Assembly: GCA_010094045.1 (NCBI GenBank)
Contig: ML986588.1
Coordinates: 372,001 to 436,000 of the forward strand
Direction of reading: 5' to 3'
Length of the DNA: 64,000 nt
Origin: Lojkania enalia
Lineage: Eukaryota > Ascomycota > Dothideomycetes > Pleosporales
Part shown: positions 53,401 through 63,341 of the stretch, piece by piece
How positions within the stretch are numbered: the stretch's first letter is position 1
Layout of the letters: each line of letters opens with the position of its first letter
Notes under the pieces: model-generated
Database searches by the model: none
What the model saw: the letters and a program-made list of their open reading frames with translations, nothing else
What the model was told of the DNA's origin: nothing
Translations under genes and position numbers: made by a program

Positions 53401-53820
53401 GGCTTCACTATGTCTGAGCTTGCTCTTCCCCTTCTTCTTGCCTCGTCGGACGTTCTCGTTGATCACATGACGGTCATCAAGGTCTGAGTCTCCCGGACTA
53501 GAGCTTAGGGCGAGTACGGGAAGACCCCCGTATGAGCCGGTGCCTTGTGCTGGTGACGAACGCACAAGTAACGGCGCGCGGGACATTCTTTGCTCGTCTT
53601 GAGGGGATGAAATGTCTGCGAGATGCTCCGCCTCGTCAGGGTCGTCATTAGGATCCTCCTTGGCTGCGGCGGCGCTCGTTGCTTTTTCTGGGAGAGCTTG
53701 AAGCTCGTAAGTGCCTGGGGAAGGGGCGAATCCTGCGGCTTTTGTGCCACCAGCACGTGCAGGGGACACAGAATCAGCGGAATCAGTGCATGGCCGCGGC
53801 AAGCGGTCTTCAGACCCCAT
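50418..53820 (-). CDS. OPT-family oligopeptide transporter
   Basis: Imports small peptides or related compounds at a membrane. Six exons (52597-53820, 52185-52544, 51986-52139, 51427-51937, 50551-51382, 50418-50489) give 1050 aa. Introns are 44-61 nt; the last is GC-AG (GCAAGT). An about 275-residue, Ser/Asp/Glu-rich cytosolic N-terminus precedes about 14-16 TM segments starting MWALSILFAILGSSTNLFFSLRYPSVSI. OPT hallmarks: VEQTKFYNQDLG, GLTRQYLVRPSGMIWPSTL, KFFVAVFCSSVAFYFLPG, ALSYFNVITWFAPKN, FGISSGLGLFPVTFDW, MKIPPRLLF, and the conserved terminus YKQGCDWQAC...GGIFGPPKW, which exists only if the GC-AG intron is spliced. A second large cytosolic loop (RKSIQEYEPLSNGSD...) lies after the central TM. 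The branch is closer to OPT2/ISP4-like than to iron-siderophore YSL, but the substrate cannot be told. Confidence 0.93.
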
Positions 53821-54187
53821 AAGTAATGACAGGCGGCATGGGCGCGAAGGAGAAGGTTCAAATAGGCTTAGCAGACAGCTTTTGGTAGGCGGGTGACTTC
53901 GATCAGATTAGACAACGGTTAGATCCGTATGTGTTGGTGCAGCGCCAAGAGCCCCCCTCACCCTCTCCAATGAAGGCTCCTGGACCATGCCGCCGATGCC
54001 GCCGGGGCCGGGACATCACGCCAGGGAGAGACTGCACATCATTCTCTTCATGCATAATTCGGTGTTACATGCTTAGTGGGCGCTACGTCGCACTCGCGTG
54101 GCTCAATTTCGTCTATTCGAAAGATACTCGTACAAACAGCATTTACAGCGGAACCGTGCATGCGTCATAGGTGCCAGCGCCCGATGA
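53821..54187. promoter_or_regulatory. OPT promoter
   Basis: 367 bp between the OPT start and the stop of the BCS1-like gene on the same strand. No gene or element recognised. Confidence 0.4.
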
Positions 54188-55722
54188 TCATCGCCCAGCG
54201 TCCACGTGTCCCGGCAACTCCACATGCCCTTCGCGATGGCGGTGACCAGCGGTGAGGCCCTCCACCATGTGAATGGCGCCTTCTACGTCGTCCTTGTTAT
54301 ACAAAAACAGGCCTTGCATCGCAGCCGTGCTTACTGCATTGGCCAAGCGAAGCTCCTTGACCTTTGCCATGAACCTCTGCTTGGCTTCACCGCCAACATC
54401 AACATCAGCATAGAATCGATCCCACAGCTGCTCGATCTGATACTCGGTCGCCTCGCCCAACCGTACCGTCATGTCAACCCGACCGGGCCGAATAAGAGCC
54501 TCATCCAGCCTCTCAACGTGATTCGTCGTCAAGAATATGATGCGTTCCTCAGCACTGGCAACCCCATCCAATGCATTCAGCAGCCCCGAAAAGGTGACTG
54601 TTGCTCCACTATATCCATCTGCGCCTGGCTTCCTTCGGTTAAGGAAGGCCGCATCAGCGTCTTCCAGCAAAACCACGGTCCGAGGCGGAACCTTTGTTAG
54701 TAGGTGATTTAGGCGATCGTCGGTTAAGCCGCGCTCGCTGACATTGAGGATGGCAATGTTGAAATCCAAATGGCCAGCCAGCGCCTGAATGAAGGAACTC
54801 TTGCCTGTCCCGGGAGGTCCATACAAGAGATAGCCTCTCCGATACGGTATACCGCGATCTAGGTACCAGGTCCGCGCTGCAATGAACGCTTGGACGTCTT
54901 CCACGATCCTTTCTTTCACACCACGCTCCAAGACTACAGAGTCGAGGGGCCTCTTCCGCTTGGGTTCGCCAAATTGCTGCCAGTCGGGCCCCATTGAATT
55001 GTATATTACTGTCTTGCCTTCCTCCATCTGCCGGGCTAGCTGGTGCGCTTCGGCAAAGATTTCTTCAAAGATATTACGATGAGCATATAGCGTTGTGAGG
55101 GTAATTGTTTCGAAGGGGACGCCATTGACCATGTCGAACGCCTTTTCGCGCTGCCTGTTGACTAGTATGAGCGCCCCGTCATAGCGGATTATGTGCTGGC
55201 CATGGCCCGGGACGAGAGAGAAATGAGTCGCGTGGGCGGGCCCTGTCTTCGGCTGGACGGTCCTCACTTGGAGATGATGTAGGCGTGGGTTGAAGCGCTC
55301 AATGACTGAGGCGATGATGCCGCGTTTTGTGGTGGGCTTGGGGGCTGTCGACAGCTGGGTGCCGGCGAGTTGTGCGCGATGAAAGGCTGTCATCCAGTGG
55401 AGCAGCCATGGATAGGCTTCGTCGTGGCGTGTTATCTCGAGGTCGACCAACATGCGGCGACGCAGTAGCGCAGCGCCATGTTGGATGCCCTTTTGGCCTA
55501 TACGCGCTGCGGCGGCAAGCGCTGCGAGACTAAAGCCCTGTGAGCAGTGTGAGCACGCCCCCAACAAAGCAAGAGGAAGAAGCGTACGGCGGTAAAGAAC
55601 GGATTGCCGGTGAGGTGCGAAAAATAGGAAGCAATGCCATCTCCAGGGCCGCCCTCGACGTGGAGATGCTTCGCTACCCCGTTACGGCCATGCTGTGATG
55701 AGGATGATGTGTTGGAGGCCAT
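54188..55722 (-). CDS. BCS1: BCS1-like mitochondrial AAA ATPase
   Basis: Bcs1 inserts the Rieske iron-sulfur protein into respiratory complex III from the inner membrane. Exons 55588-55722 and 54188-55537 (50-nt intron) give 494 aa. The BCS1-specific N-terminal part contains NPFFTAGFSLAALAAAARIGQKG (TM, about 40-62), RRMLVDLEITRHDEAYPWLLHWM and SFETITLTTLYAHR-like VPFETITLTTLYAHR. The AAA domain has Walker A GPPGTGKSS (about 285-293), Walker B VVLLEDADAAF (about 333-343), the FSGLLNALDGVASAEERIIFLTTNHVERLDEALIRPGRVD sensor/Arg-finger region, and a C-terminal lid. Codon use is more GC-rich than in most neighbours. Divergent start with the NRD1-like gene. Confidence 0.92.
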
Positions 55723-56233
55723 GGGGGAAAAAATCGCGATGACGCGCCGAGGAGCCTTGGGAGCGCCTGCTACGCTAGGCCGGATGGGGGAGAGGTGCTG
55801 AGCATTCCCTGCCTGGTCAGTGCTGGCCCCGCTGCCTAGGCTTGTGTGCGACCTGCGACAGCGCGCCCACGATCTCATCCAAGGTTGTTCCACACATCCT
55901 CGTAAGGCTGGCCGGTATCAGCGCCGCAATACCTAATGGAAGCTCATCGTTACAGCAGCGCCCACCCCCGTGCTAGCTGCTCGCGCTCAGGGCGCCGGCG
56001 GCTGCGTCTCGCCCGCACAGAAGCCGATCCGGGGTCTGGGGCGTGCTTTCCCAGGGCGGTGCAAGCGCCAGCTGGACCTGCACGATGCGGGAGCTTGGGC
56101 CCTCTGTCTGATAAAACACTCCATGAGCAGCCACGCCCACCCTTCCGTACTCTGTCGACCACCTGCACCGCTTCTCTGTACCTCCTCGGGGCTCTCTTTT
56201 GGCTCAAGCGTCCTTCGCTTTTCCCTAGCTATC
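55723..56233. promoter_or_regulatory. GC-rich bidirectional promoter (BCS1 / NRD1-like)
   Basis: 511 bp, clearly more GC-rich than the window, with many overlapping shadow frames on both strands. No MCB or TATA element recognised. Confidence 0.4.
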
Positions 56234-57810
56234 ATGGCCACCGTCACTATCGGGAAACCCTATTTCGAAGCCCTGTTGCGTCGGTAAGTGTCTCTAAGTG
56301 TTGTCTCGTGCGTCTCGTTGTCTAACGAAGCAAGCAGCGCCGAATTTGTACGTCTTCTCTGCTAATTTGCTTCGATAACGCACACCCTGGCGAAGAACTG
56401 ATACGGACTACAGCATACTTCTGGCCGCGAATTCGACATTACACCTAACTCGTCTAACAATGTCACCATCTCCAAGGCGGAGCATGAGTATCTGGTACGC
56501 CCTTTTGAGCACTGTCTTTGTATCCATGGCTTTCTTGCTGCAACACCGCAAACTTCTGCTCCCCGTCCTGCAATTATGCAAGTGATCATTGGCTAACTTA
56601 TTGGGTCTATCACAGCTTCAAGCCGTCCGCGAGTACAGTACGCAACCCACCTTCTCACCCTGCCCTACCCAACTTGTCGACCATCGTCCGTGAGCCGTAC
56701 GAGCTGACTGAACGCAGGCTTGCTCAGGAATGCGCTTTTCCGCGGCGGACTGACGGCGGAGACACTAGAGACGCTGCTGGCTGGTGAGAGTGGAGCGACC
56801 CACGAGGAGCCACCACAGTACAACGACAACAGCGCCTACACCTGGGAAACATTTGTTAGACCAAACCCTGTTCCAGTCACCATGACTGCTCCACGCTCAA
56901 ATGATGCGTCGCCTGACTCAGACAGCACCGCTGTTCATGACGGACTCCAGCCGCCGCCTCAGCCCCATTCCTACAATAGAGTGTACAGCTTTGGCCACCC
57001 CGATTCTTCTATTGATACCCCCGAGAAAGACGAGGATCTGCAGACCTCATCACACCAACGTGTTCCACTACACGACCAACGTACCCTTCTTTTCACCAAC
57101 CTATCTGACCGCACCACTCACAAGGACCTGGTAGAAATCATTCGGGGTGGCAGACTCTTAGATATCTTCCTCCGCAACGACCGTTCAGCTACTGTCTCAT
57201 TTGTCGAGGGTGCGCCTGATTTCCTGGCCTACGCCAAGCGTAATGATGTGTATCTACACACGAAGCGGGCAAGTTCACAAACTACTCGGTACAATTCTGT
57301 GACTGACAATTGTAGCTTGACATCCGCTGGAATGATCGCCAATTTCATGTACCTGGTCACGTTTCCAACAAGATTGCCAATGGCGCCACTCGAAACATTG
57401 TGGTAAGGGGCGCAGCTGGAAAGCTCACCGAGGACCAAATCCGCGACCATCTCGACCACATTCACAACCTCGTTGTTGTCGATATCAGATTCAAGGATGG
57501 TGACGCATATATTTCCACCAATTCAATTCACAATGCCCTCTTTGCTAGGACATGCATGATGTCTCGTACCGCTTACAAGGGCCTTCGCATTGAATGGTAT
57601 CCGGATGAATGTGCTACTCCGCTTCCAAGGCCGCCATCGAAGGTGCAAAGCTCTATGCAGCCGGTTCTCATGAAACCAATGCCAATAATGAATCGCTACG
57701 CTCTTCTCGACATGGATGGGTCCGATGTAGACTCTGACTCCGAGGACTCGTTCGTGACTAGCGGTATTAGGGTGGGCAGCGACAATTGGGCCGACGCTGG
57801 AGTAGCTTAG
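56234..57810 (+). CDS. RNA-binding protein of the NRD1 (negative regulator of differentiation) type, short form
   Basis: Six exons (56234-56283, 56338-56347, 56414-56494, 56616-56637, 56718-57268, 57316-57810) give 402 aa. Exon 2 is only 10 nt, and the last intron is GC-AG (GCAAGT...TGTAG). Spliced N-terminus: MATVTIGKPYFEALLRRAEF, then FDITPNSSNNVTISKAEHEYL and YSLLRNALFRGGLTAETLETLL, the signature of fungal Nrd1-like proteins. Two RRM-like units follow: RTLLFTNLSDRTTHKDLVEIIRGG...ATVSFVEGA (about 165-225), and after LDIRWNDRQFHVPGHVSNKIANGATRNIVVRG a second one, LTEDQIRDHLDHIHNLVVVDIRF...DAYISTNS. The C-terminus is short and acidic (MDGSDVDSDSEDS). Full-length family members usually carry four RRMs, so this copy looks shortened. 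Confidence 0.85.
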
Positions 57811-58666
57811 ATAAAGCGCGACACATTTGCCTCACACGATCCTTGCAAGTCAATGCTTCCAAAAATTCACTTCGAGATGGCTGCAACAGACTGCACGAAC
57901 CTCAAGAATCTCCGGCTTGTCACCAATACTCTAGGCTATTGGGGCGGACAACAAAGTCTTAGTTCCTCGTCCGTGATCTCAACTTTCGAATGCTGAGCAC
58001 CGTTGTTTGCTCGTTCAAAATTCACGCCGGAAGAAATGATTGTGGTGTATGGACCCGGGTATGTATTAATGGGATGGCAAAGGACCCCATTCACTTTTAT
58101 TCATCCTTTGGCGTTGCTGGAAGTAGCGGGCTGGTATCCAACATGGCTTTTACTGTACATGGCCTTAGGCGTTCATGTTGATACCCTGCTACATAGTCTA
58201 GCCTTGTCCTCCTAGATTGTATTCTCGGTTCGGTTTCTTTCTCCTAATCGTAGATACCCCATCACTTTGTTTTTCATGACAATGCTACCTGTTTTCAATC
58301 TTGTTAAGTCAGTACCAAGCTTTATCTTCTGCGTCGTCATTCAACGCCGTCTTTGCCGCGCGCAAGCCTGGAAAGAATGTTCGCCGCCTAGTATCCCCAA
58401 ATCCAATGGTAAGCCGCTAATTGAATGGTAAGACTACTCGGGCCCGACATCAGTCGCCGCACGTTAATTGGGCTCTTCTAGCGACAATCTCGTATCTAGG
58501 TACAGACACCAACACCGTCGGGATTAAGCTCGTCGTTAAGTCCGCCGTTAGACAACATCACCACTCCCATATCCGTCACATGTCTCTCGCGCGAGCACAA
58601 CGATCAATCTATGCCAAATCCTGATCTCCTCCTACTTATGCTGACGTTGCTCAATTTTCTCGCAAC
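57811..58666. other. intergenic, no gene seen
   Basis: 856 bp. The open frames 57990-58181, 58003-58215 and 58421-58624 have no recognised content or consistent start context. They could include the NRD1-like 3' UTR. Confidence 0.4.
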
Positions 58667-59092
58667 ATGGTGTATACACTCGTCCTCTTCTTGTCCCGCA
58701 AACCGGGAGTCTCTCTCTCCGACTTCAAAACACACTATGAAACTACCCACGTTCCGCTCTTAAAGGCGATCGTCGGAGAAGACTTTCCCCTTTCGTATAC
58801 TAGACATTATATCGATCGGGACGATACACTACCTTTTTCGCCCGCGGAGGTCTTCGTGGGAAGTCAGGAAGATTTCGCCTTTGATGCGCTGGCGGTGTTA
58901 ACCTTTGCGAGTAAAGTACATTGGGAGAGGTTTAAGGAGAGAATTAAAGGGGATGGGGCACAGAAGCTGAAGACTGAAGATGAGAAGCTTTTTATGGACG
59001 GTGGAGCGAAGAAAGGAGTGTTTTGTGGTGAGACGAGGTCTACAGGACGCGATGGAGGGGCTGTTGGATGGAGATTTGTTGGGAGTGTTTAG
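58667..59092 (+). CDS. EthD-domain (dimeric alpha/beta barrel) protein
   Basis: A single exon of 141 aa. It begins MVYTLVLFLSRKPGVSLSDFKTHYETTHVPLLKAI, the EthD signature (strand, then F-x-x-H-Y-x-x-x-H-x-P). DALAVLTFAS and LKTEDEKLFMDGGAKKGVFCGE follow, as in EthD/ferredoxin-like barrels. The family includes polyketide-modifying and degradation-linked proteins that often act as homodimers; this copy stands alone with no biosynthetic cluster beside it. Activity cannot be assigned. Confidence 0.85.
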   Translation: MVYTLVLFLSRKPGVSLSDFKTHYETTHVPLLKAIVGEDFPLSYTRHYIDRDDTLPFSPAEVFVGSQEDFAFDALAVLTFASKVHWERFKERIKGDGAQKLKTEDEKLFMDGGAKKGVFCGETRSTGRDGGAVGWRFVGSV

Positions 59093-60170
59093 GGGTTGAT
59101 CTAGTTTGGGGATCTTGAGAGTCACCTGGTGTTCTATGTGGAGTGGCCTATGCAATTTCTTTTGTTGAGTACCATGGATGGTTCGTAGATAAGATTGGGA
59201 AGAAGATAATTTTATGACCATGATATTCTATCAGTATCTAAATTGCTGATTGTTTGATTCTTGATGGGCTTATCCTTCCAGATGCTTGGCGTAAATGGTT
59301 CTTTAGGTTGTTTTTATTTTTATTCCGTGTTTCCTAAATCAAAAATAGAAACACCGAATAAGGCCAGCGGAGTGACAAGCTTGCCCTCCAAACTTTGGCT
59401 CTTCATGACGGGACTTTATGCCAAAGCATGCCGTGTGTTCACCCCAAAAGTTTCAGGAACGGATCTCATCCGGTTCTTAGCACCCTATCGCTCTTGTGAG
59501 ATTGTAACTAGGGATATGGTCAAGTCCGGAAGACTTGCTGAACAAAAAAACTACTCCGCTTCTAATAGAGTCTATCTACAGGAACTCACAAAGCAGAAAA
59601 ATTTTTTTATTTTTTTTATTTTCCGTAAAACTGAGTACCTTGCCTACCACTATATACTAGGTGATAGGGAGTTTCATGTTCCGGGAACCTAGCTCATTAG
59701 GATGCTTCTGGTTGTGGTCCCTAGTTCCAATTACTTCGCTTCAAACCGGACTATTTTCTGTTACTCAGCGATGAGATTCACAATTTGTGCTAATTGGGCA
59801 ACAACGAAGCTCGTTTGTTAACACTTCACTAGGCTCCTGGGCCACCTGTCTACTCCTTAGGTGGGTTCTTAGAGGAGCAAACGCAGTGGCGCTACTTTAG
59901 AATAGAAGATTTTGTAGAACAATTTACAATTTAAAGCAGAAATCAAGTTCGCTAATTGTCCGATTGTCATACGGACGTGCACCCTGACCAATAAGAACGC
60001 CTGCAAGGACGCAAAACAGGCTAGCTTGCTCCCTTATCTCCGCGCCTAAAAGCCGACTCGCTAAATACTTTCCATCTCAACGGATTGACATGGATACTGC
60101 ATCAGCATCAGCAGCTCTCACATTTCCTCTTGGTCTAGTTGGTTTAAGGCCGACTCTAGGCATAGAATCT
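59093..60170. other. intergenic, no gene supported
   Basis: 1.08 kb. An open frame at 59261-59692 (143 codons) begins at a TTG-ATG and reads low-complexity, Lys/Phe-rich sequence over a T-rich tract. I do not consider it a gene. Confidence 0.4.
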
Positions 60171-61239
60171 ATGGCGCCGATAGTCAAAGTCGCGGTAGTC
60201 CAGCTCTACCCTAAAGTCCGTATCCTTTTTAATTCTGGCATCATATGACGCTTTTAGTAACCTATGTAGCCCCTTCAACTCGAGCACAATTTTAACAAGG
60301 CTGCAAACTACATTCGGTCTGCTGCAGGGCAAGGCGCGGAGCTCGCCGTCTTGCCCGAATACCATCTTACGAATTGGCTTCCAAAGGATGAGAAATTCGT
60401 CGAGCTATGCGAGCAGTGGGAGACATATCTGAAAAAGTACCAAGAGCTCGCGAAAGAATGTGGTATTTGTATTGTGCCGGGAACAATTGTGGAAACGCAT
60501 AAGGGTGCGGAGAAAGAAGAAGATCGATTGCTAAATGTAGCGTATTTTATCGATGAGAAGGGGGATATTGCGGGAAAGTACGTTAAGAAGAATTTGTGGT
60601 ACGTTACCAAAACCCACCCTACTGACTCCGTGAAATTGAGGAGCTGATTATGGAGGACAGGGGTCCGGAAAGAGAGCATCTGACCGGCTCAGGCAGAGAC
60701 GTGCATCAAGTCTTCAACACGCCGCTAGGCAAAGTGGGGATGTTGATATGCTGGGATTTAGCGTTCCCGGAGGCGTTTAGGGAGTTGATTGCTGGGGGAG
60801 CGAAGATCATTATCATTCCGACGTTCTGGACGCTGAATGATTGTAATGAGGCGGGGTTGAAGCTTAATCCGACGGCTGAAGCGCTTTTTGTGGATTCTAT
60901 GCTCACAGCCCGTGCTTTTGAGAATACTTGCGGTACGTGGAGTCCTTCATGCCTGTGTATTGAAATGCCTAGTTAATCTATCCTACAGCGATAGTATTCG
61001 CCAATGCAGGGGGCCCTCCAGGACGCGGATATGCGGGCTTGTCGCAGGTCGTGGTACCGTTTGTTGGACCACTGACGAGATTGGGTAGTTGTGCGGAGGG
61101 AATGAGTATTGTCGATGTGGACATGCAGATCTTGGAAGATGCGGAGGATAATTACAAGGTGAGGAGTGATTTAGCGAGGGATGATTGGCATTACGACTAT
61201 AGGCATACGAAGGAGAAGGCTGATCGGAGCAAGCTATGA
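60171..61239 (+). CDS. nitrilase-superfamily carbon-nitrogen hydrolase
   Basis: Four exons (60171-60215, 60270-60598, 60661-60932, 60989-61239) give 298 aa. The intron-1 donor is the weak GTCCGT, chosen because it restores VAVVQLYPKPLQLEHNF; intron 2 ends at 60660, restoring KNLWGPEREHLTGSG. The catalytic triad is visible: E45 (AVLPEYHLT), K121 or K122 (GKYVKKNLW) and C155 (GMLICWDLAFPE). VFANAGGPPGRGYAGLSQVVVPFVG is the following conserved strand. Members hydrolyse amides or nitriles in the cytosol. The Glu-Lys-Cys context CWDLAFPEAFREL fits an amidase rather than a classic nitrilase, but the substrate is unknown. Confidence 0.9.
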
Positions 61240-61797
61240 TGGAAGTTTATGATGGCTGTCAGAGAAGCAGGCGCCCGTTGTCATCTTGTATTTGGGGAAT
61301 GGACAGAAGATTGTACATAATGCTCCCCGCTTTTGGAAAATCTTCCGAGTTGTAAATATATAAATATGTACAAGGCCCCAAAATATTGGCTATTCTAACT
61401 TTATATAGTATGATACTCTCGAGATGTCGCCGGAAACAAGTAAACTATATGAAAGCTAGAATACTAGGTCTAGTATTACTAACTTCATTCGGGGAGAAAA
61501 GTCTGAACTTTTCGCTTCTTATACATAGCGAAGATTTCTATCTAGACCCCTAGGTTCTCATAAACTTAAAGGCATACTTGTCAGCAATTGGAAATGCTGG
61601 GTATCCTGCATGGATCGATAGCAACGCATTCAACTTGCTCACCCCGCCATATCCCTGTTATCGATAAGAGTCTTGGCAAATTCTCCCACAAGCGAGGAGA
61701 ATTGGGCGGATCGAAATTGACAGTGCGACAGCGACAACGACGACCCTCACACCTGCCTGCCAGCCGCTTACGCTAGCCTGCCAGCTTAAGATCAAAT
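61240..61797. promoter_or_regulatory. intergenic, eIF3l promoter
   Basis: 558 bp between genes on the same strand. AT-rich near 61380-61560, then a more balanced stretch next to the eIF3l start. No gene. Confidence 0.4.
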
Positions 61798-63341
61798 ATG
61801 AGTTTGCGCCAAGCTGTTCCGCCATACCAACATGGCGACGTGCCCACCCGTGGGCTGCCAGGGGATGAGTCCGACGCTGAGGAGGAAGCACTTGTAAATG
61901 ACTACCGCGAGCAGGTGCAGTATGATGGAATGGAAGAGCTGGACCGAATGCCATCTGTTGCAAGCAACCAGGATATACATGCGCAATTGCAGGCTGCTGC
62001 CACGCCTTTGGAGTTCCAAGCGACCCTCGAGACAAAATTTGCGAGCTACGACAATTACTGCAATCTCTTCCACTACATTCTGAATTCGGACGGACCTGTG
62101 GATTTGGAGGTTCCAAACGTAAGGAAATCATACGGCAAAATATGGGGACAGCTCTGACCAAGATGTAGTACTTTTGGGCCTGGGACGTCATTGACGAGTT
62201 CATTTATCAGTTCAACAGCTTCTGTAGCTACCGCCAGAAGGTCGCTCTTAAAGGCGAGAACGAGGAGGAATTGCAACTTCTGCGGGATAACCCAAACACA
62301 TGGGGCTGCTACAGTGTTCTCAACGTCCTGTACTCACTGATTCAGAGATCACAGATTAGCGAGCAGCTTGCAGCAATGAAGCGAGGGGAAGATCCCAACC
62401 AGTATGCTGGAGAGTACGGTTCAAGACCGCTGTACAAAATGCTGGGATATTTTTCTATTATTGGACTTCTGCGAGTACATTGTCTGCTCGGAGATTTCAG
62501 TCTCGCCCTAAAGACCCTGGACGACATCGAACTTAACAAGAAGGCCATGTTTGCACGTGTCATGGCTGCCCACTTCACCACCTACTACTACGTCGGTTTC
62601 TCGTACATGATGATGCGACGATACGCCGACGCCATCCGGATGTTCAGCCACATCTTGGTCTACGTCTCGCGCACCAAGAACTTCCAGAAGAACGCTCAGT
62701 ACGACTCGATCACAAAGAAGAACGATCAGATGTACGCTCTTATTGCCATCTGCGTTGCATTCCACCCGACGAGACTGGACGATACCATTCACACTGCTCT
62801 GCGCGAGAAGTATGGCGAGCAATTTAATAGGTTACAGCGTGGCGGGCCCGATTCTCTCCCTTTGTTTGAGGAGCTTTTCCGCAGCGCATGCCCCAAATTC
62901 ATCAGCCCCACCCCTCCTGACTTCGACAATCCCGAAATCAACGTCGACCCAATCGAGCATCACCTTCGTATCTTCATGGACGAAGTCAAGAACAATATGT
63001 GGTCCCCGACCGTGAAGAGCTATCTTAAGCTCTATACGACCATGGATCTAAAGAAGCTCGCCGGTTTCCTCGAAGTGGAGCCGGAGAAGCTAAGGCACTG
63101 GCTCCTCGTTAACAAGCAGAGGAGTAGGCAGGTTAGATGGAGCGAGGGCGGACTATTGGAGGGTGATGTAGTCAATAGCAGCGATCTTGACTACGCTATG
63201 GAAGGTGTAAGTAGATGCGCATCCTAACAGTTCAACGTTTTGAGACTAATGCGGCCGCAGGATCTTATTCACGTCTCTGAGGCGAAGGTAGGCAGGAGAC
63301 TAGTAGACTGGTACCTGCGCAATCTGGCAAGGACATACTGA
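61798..63341 (+). CDS. translation initiation factor eIF3 subunit L
   Basis: eIF3l is a PCI-domain subunit of eIF3, which recruits the 40S ribosome; it is present in most fungi but absent from budding yeast. Exons 61798-62118, 62169-63206 and 63261-63341 give 479 aa. Visible: MEELDRMPSVASNQDIHAQLQAA, LETKFASYDNYCNLFHYIL, PNYFWAWDVIDEFIYQFNSFCSYRQK (restored across intron 1), NTWGCYSVLNVLYSLIQRSQISEQL, LGYFSIIGLLRVHCLLGDFSLALKTLDDIELN, TTYYYVGFSYMMMRRYADAIRMFSHIL, and a C-terminal PCI/winged-helix part ending VGRRLVDWYLRNLARTY. Introns are 50 and 54 nt. Length and motif order are normal. Confidence 0.95.

Noticed and set aside
58003..58215. 70-codon plus-strand frame with hydrophobic content
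   Set aside because: Starts without an ATG in good context, lacks homology I can recognise, and overlaps an equally long frame in another phase.
59261..59692. 143-codon plus-strand open frame
   Set aside because: It starts at TTG-ATG, ends in a T-rich Phe/Ile tract and shows no recognisable motif or splice context.
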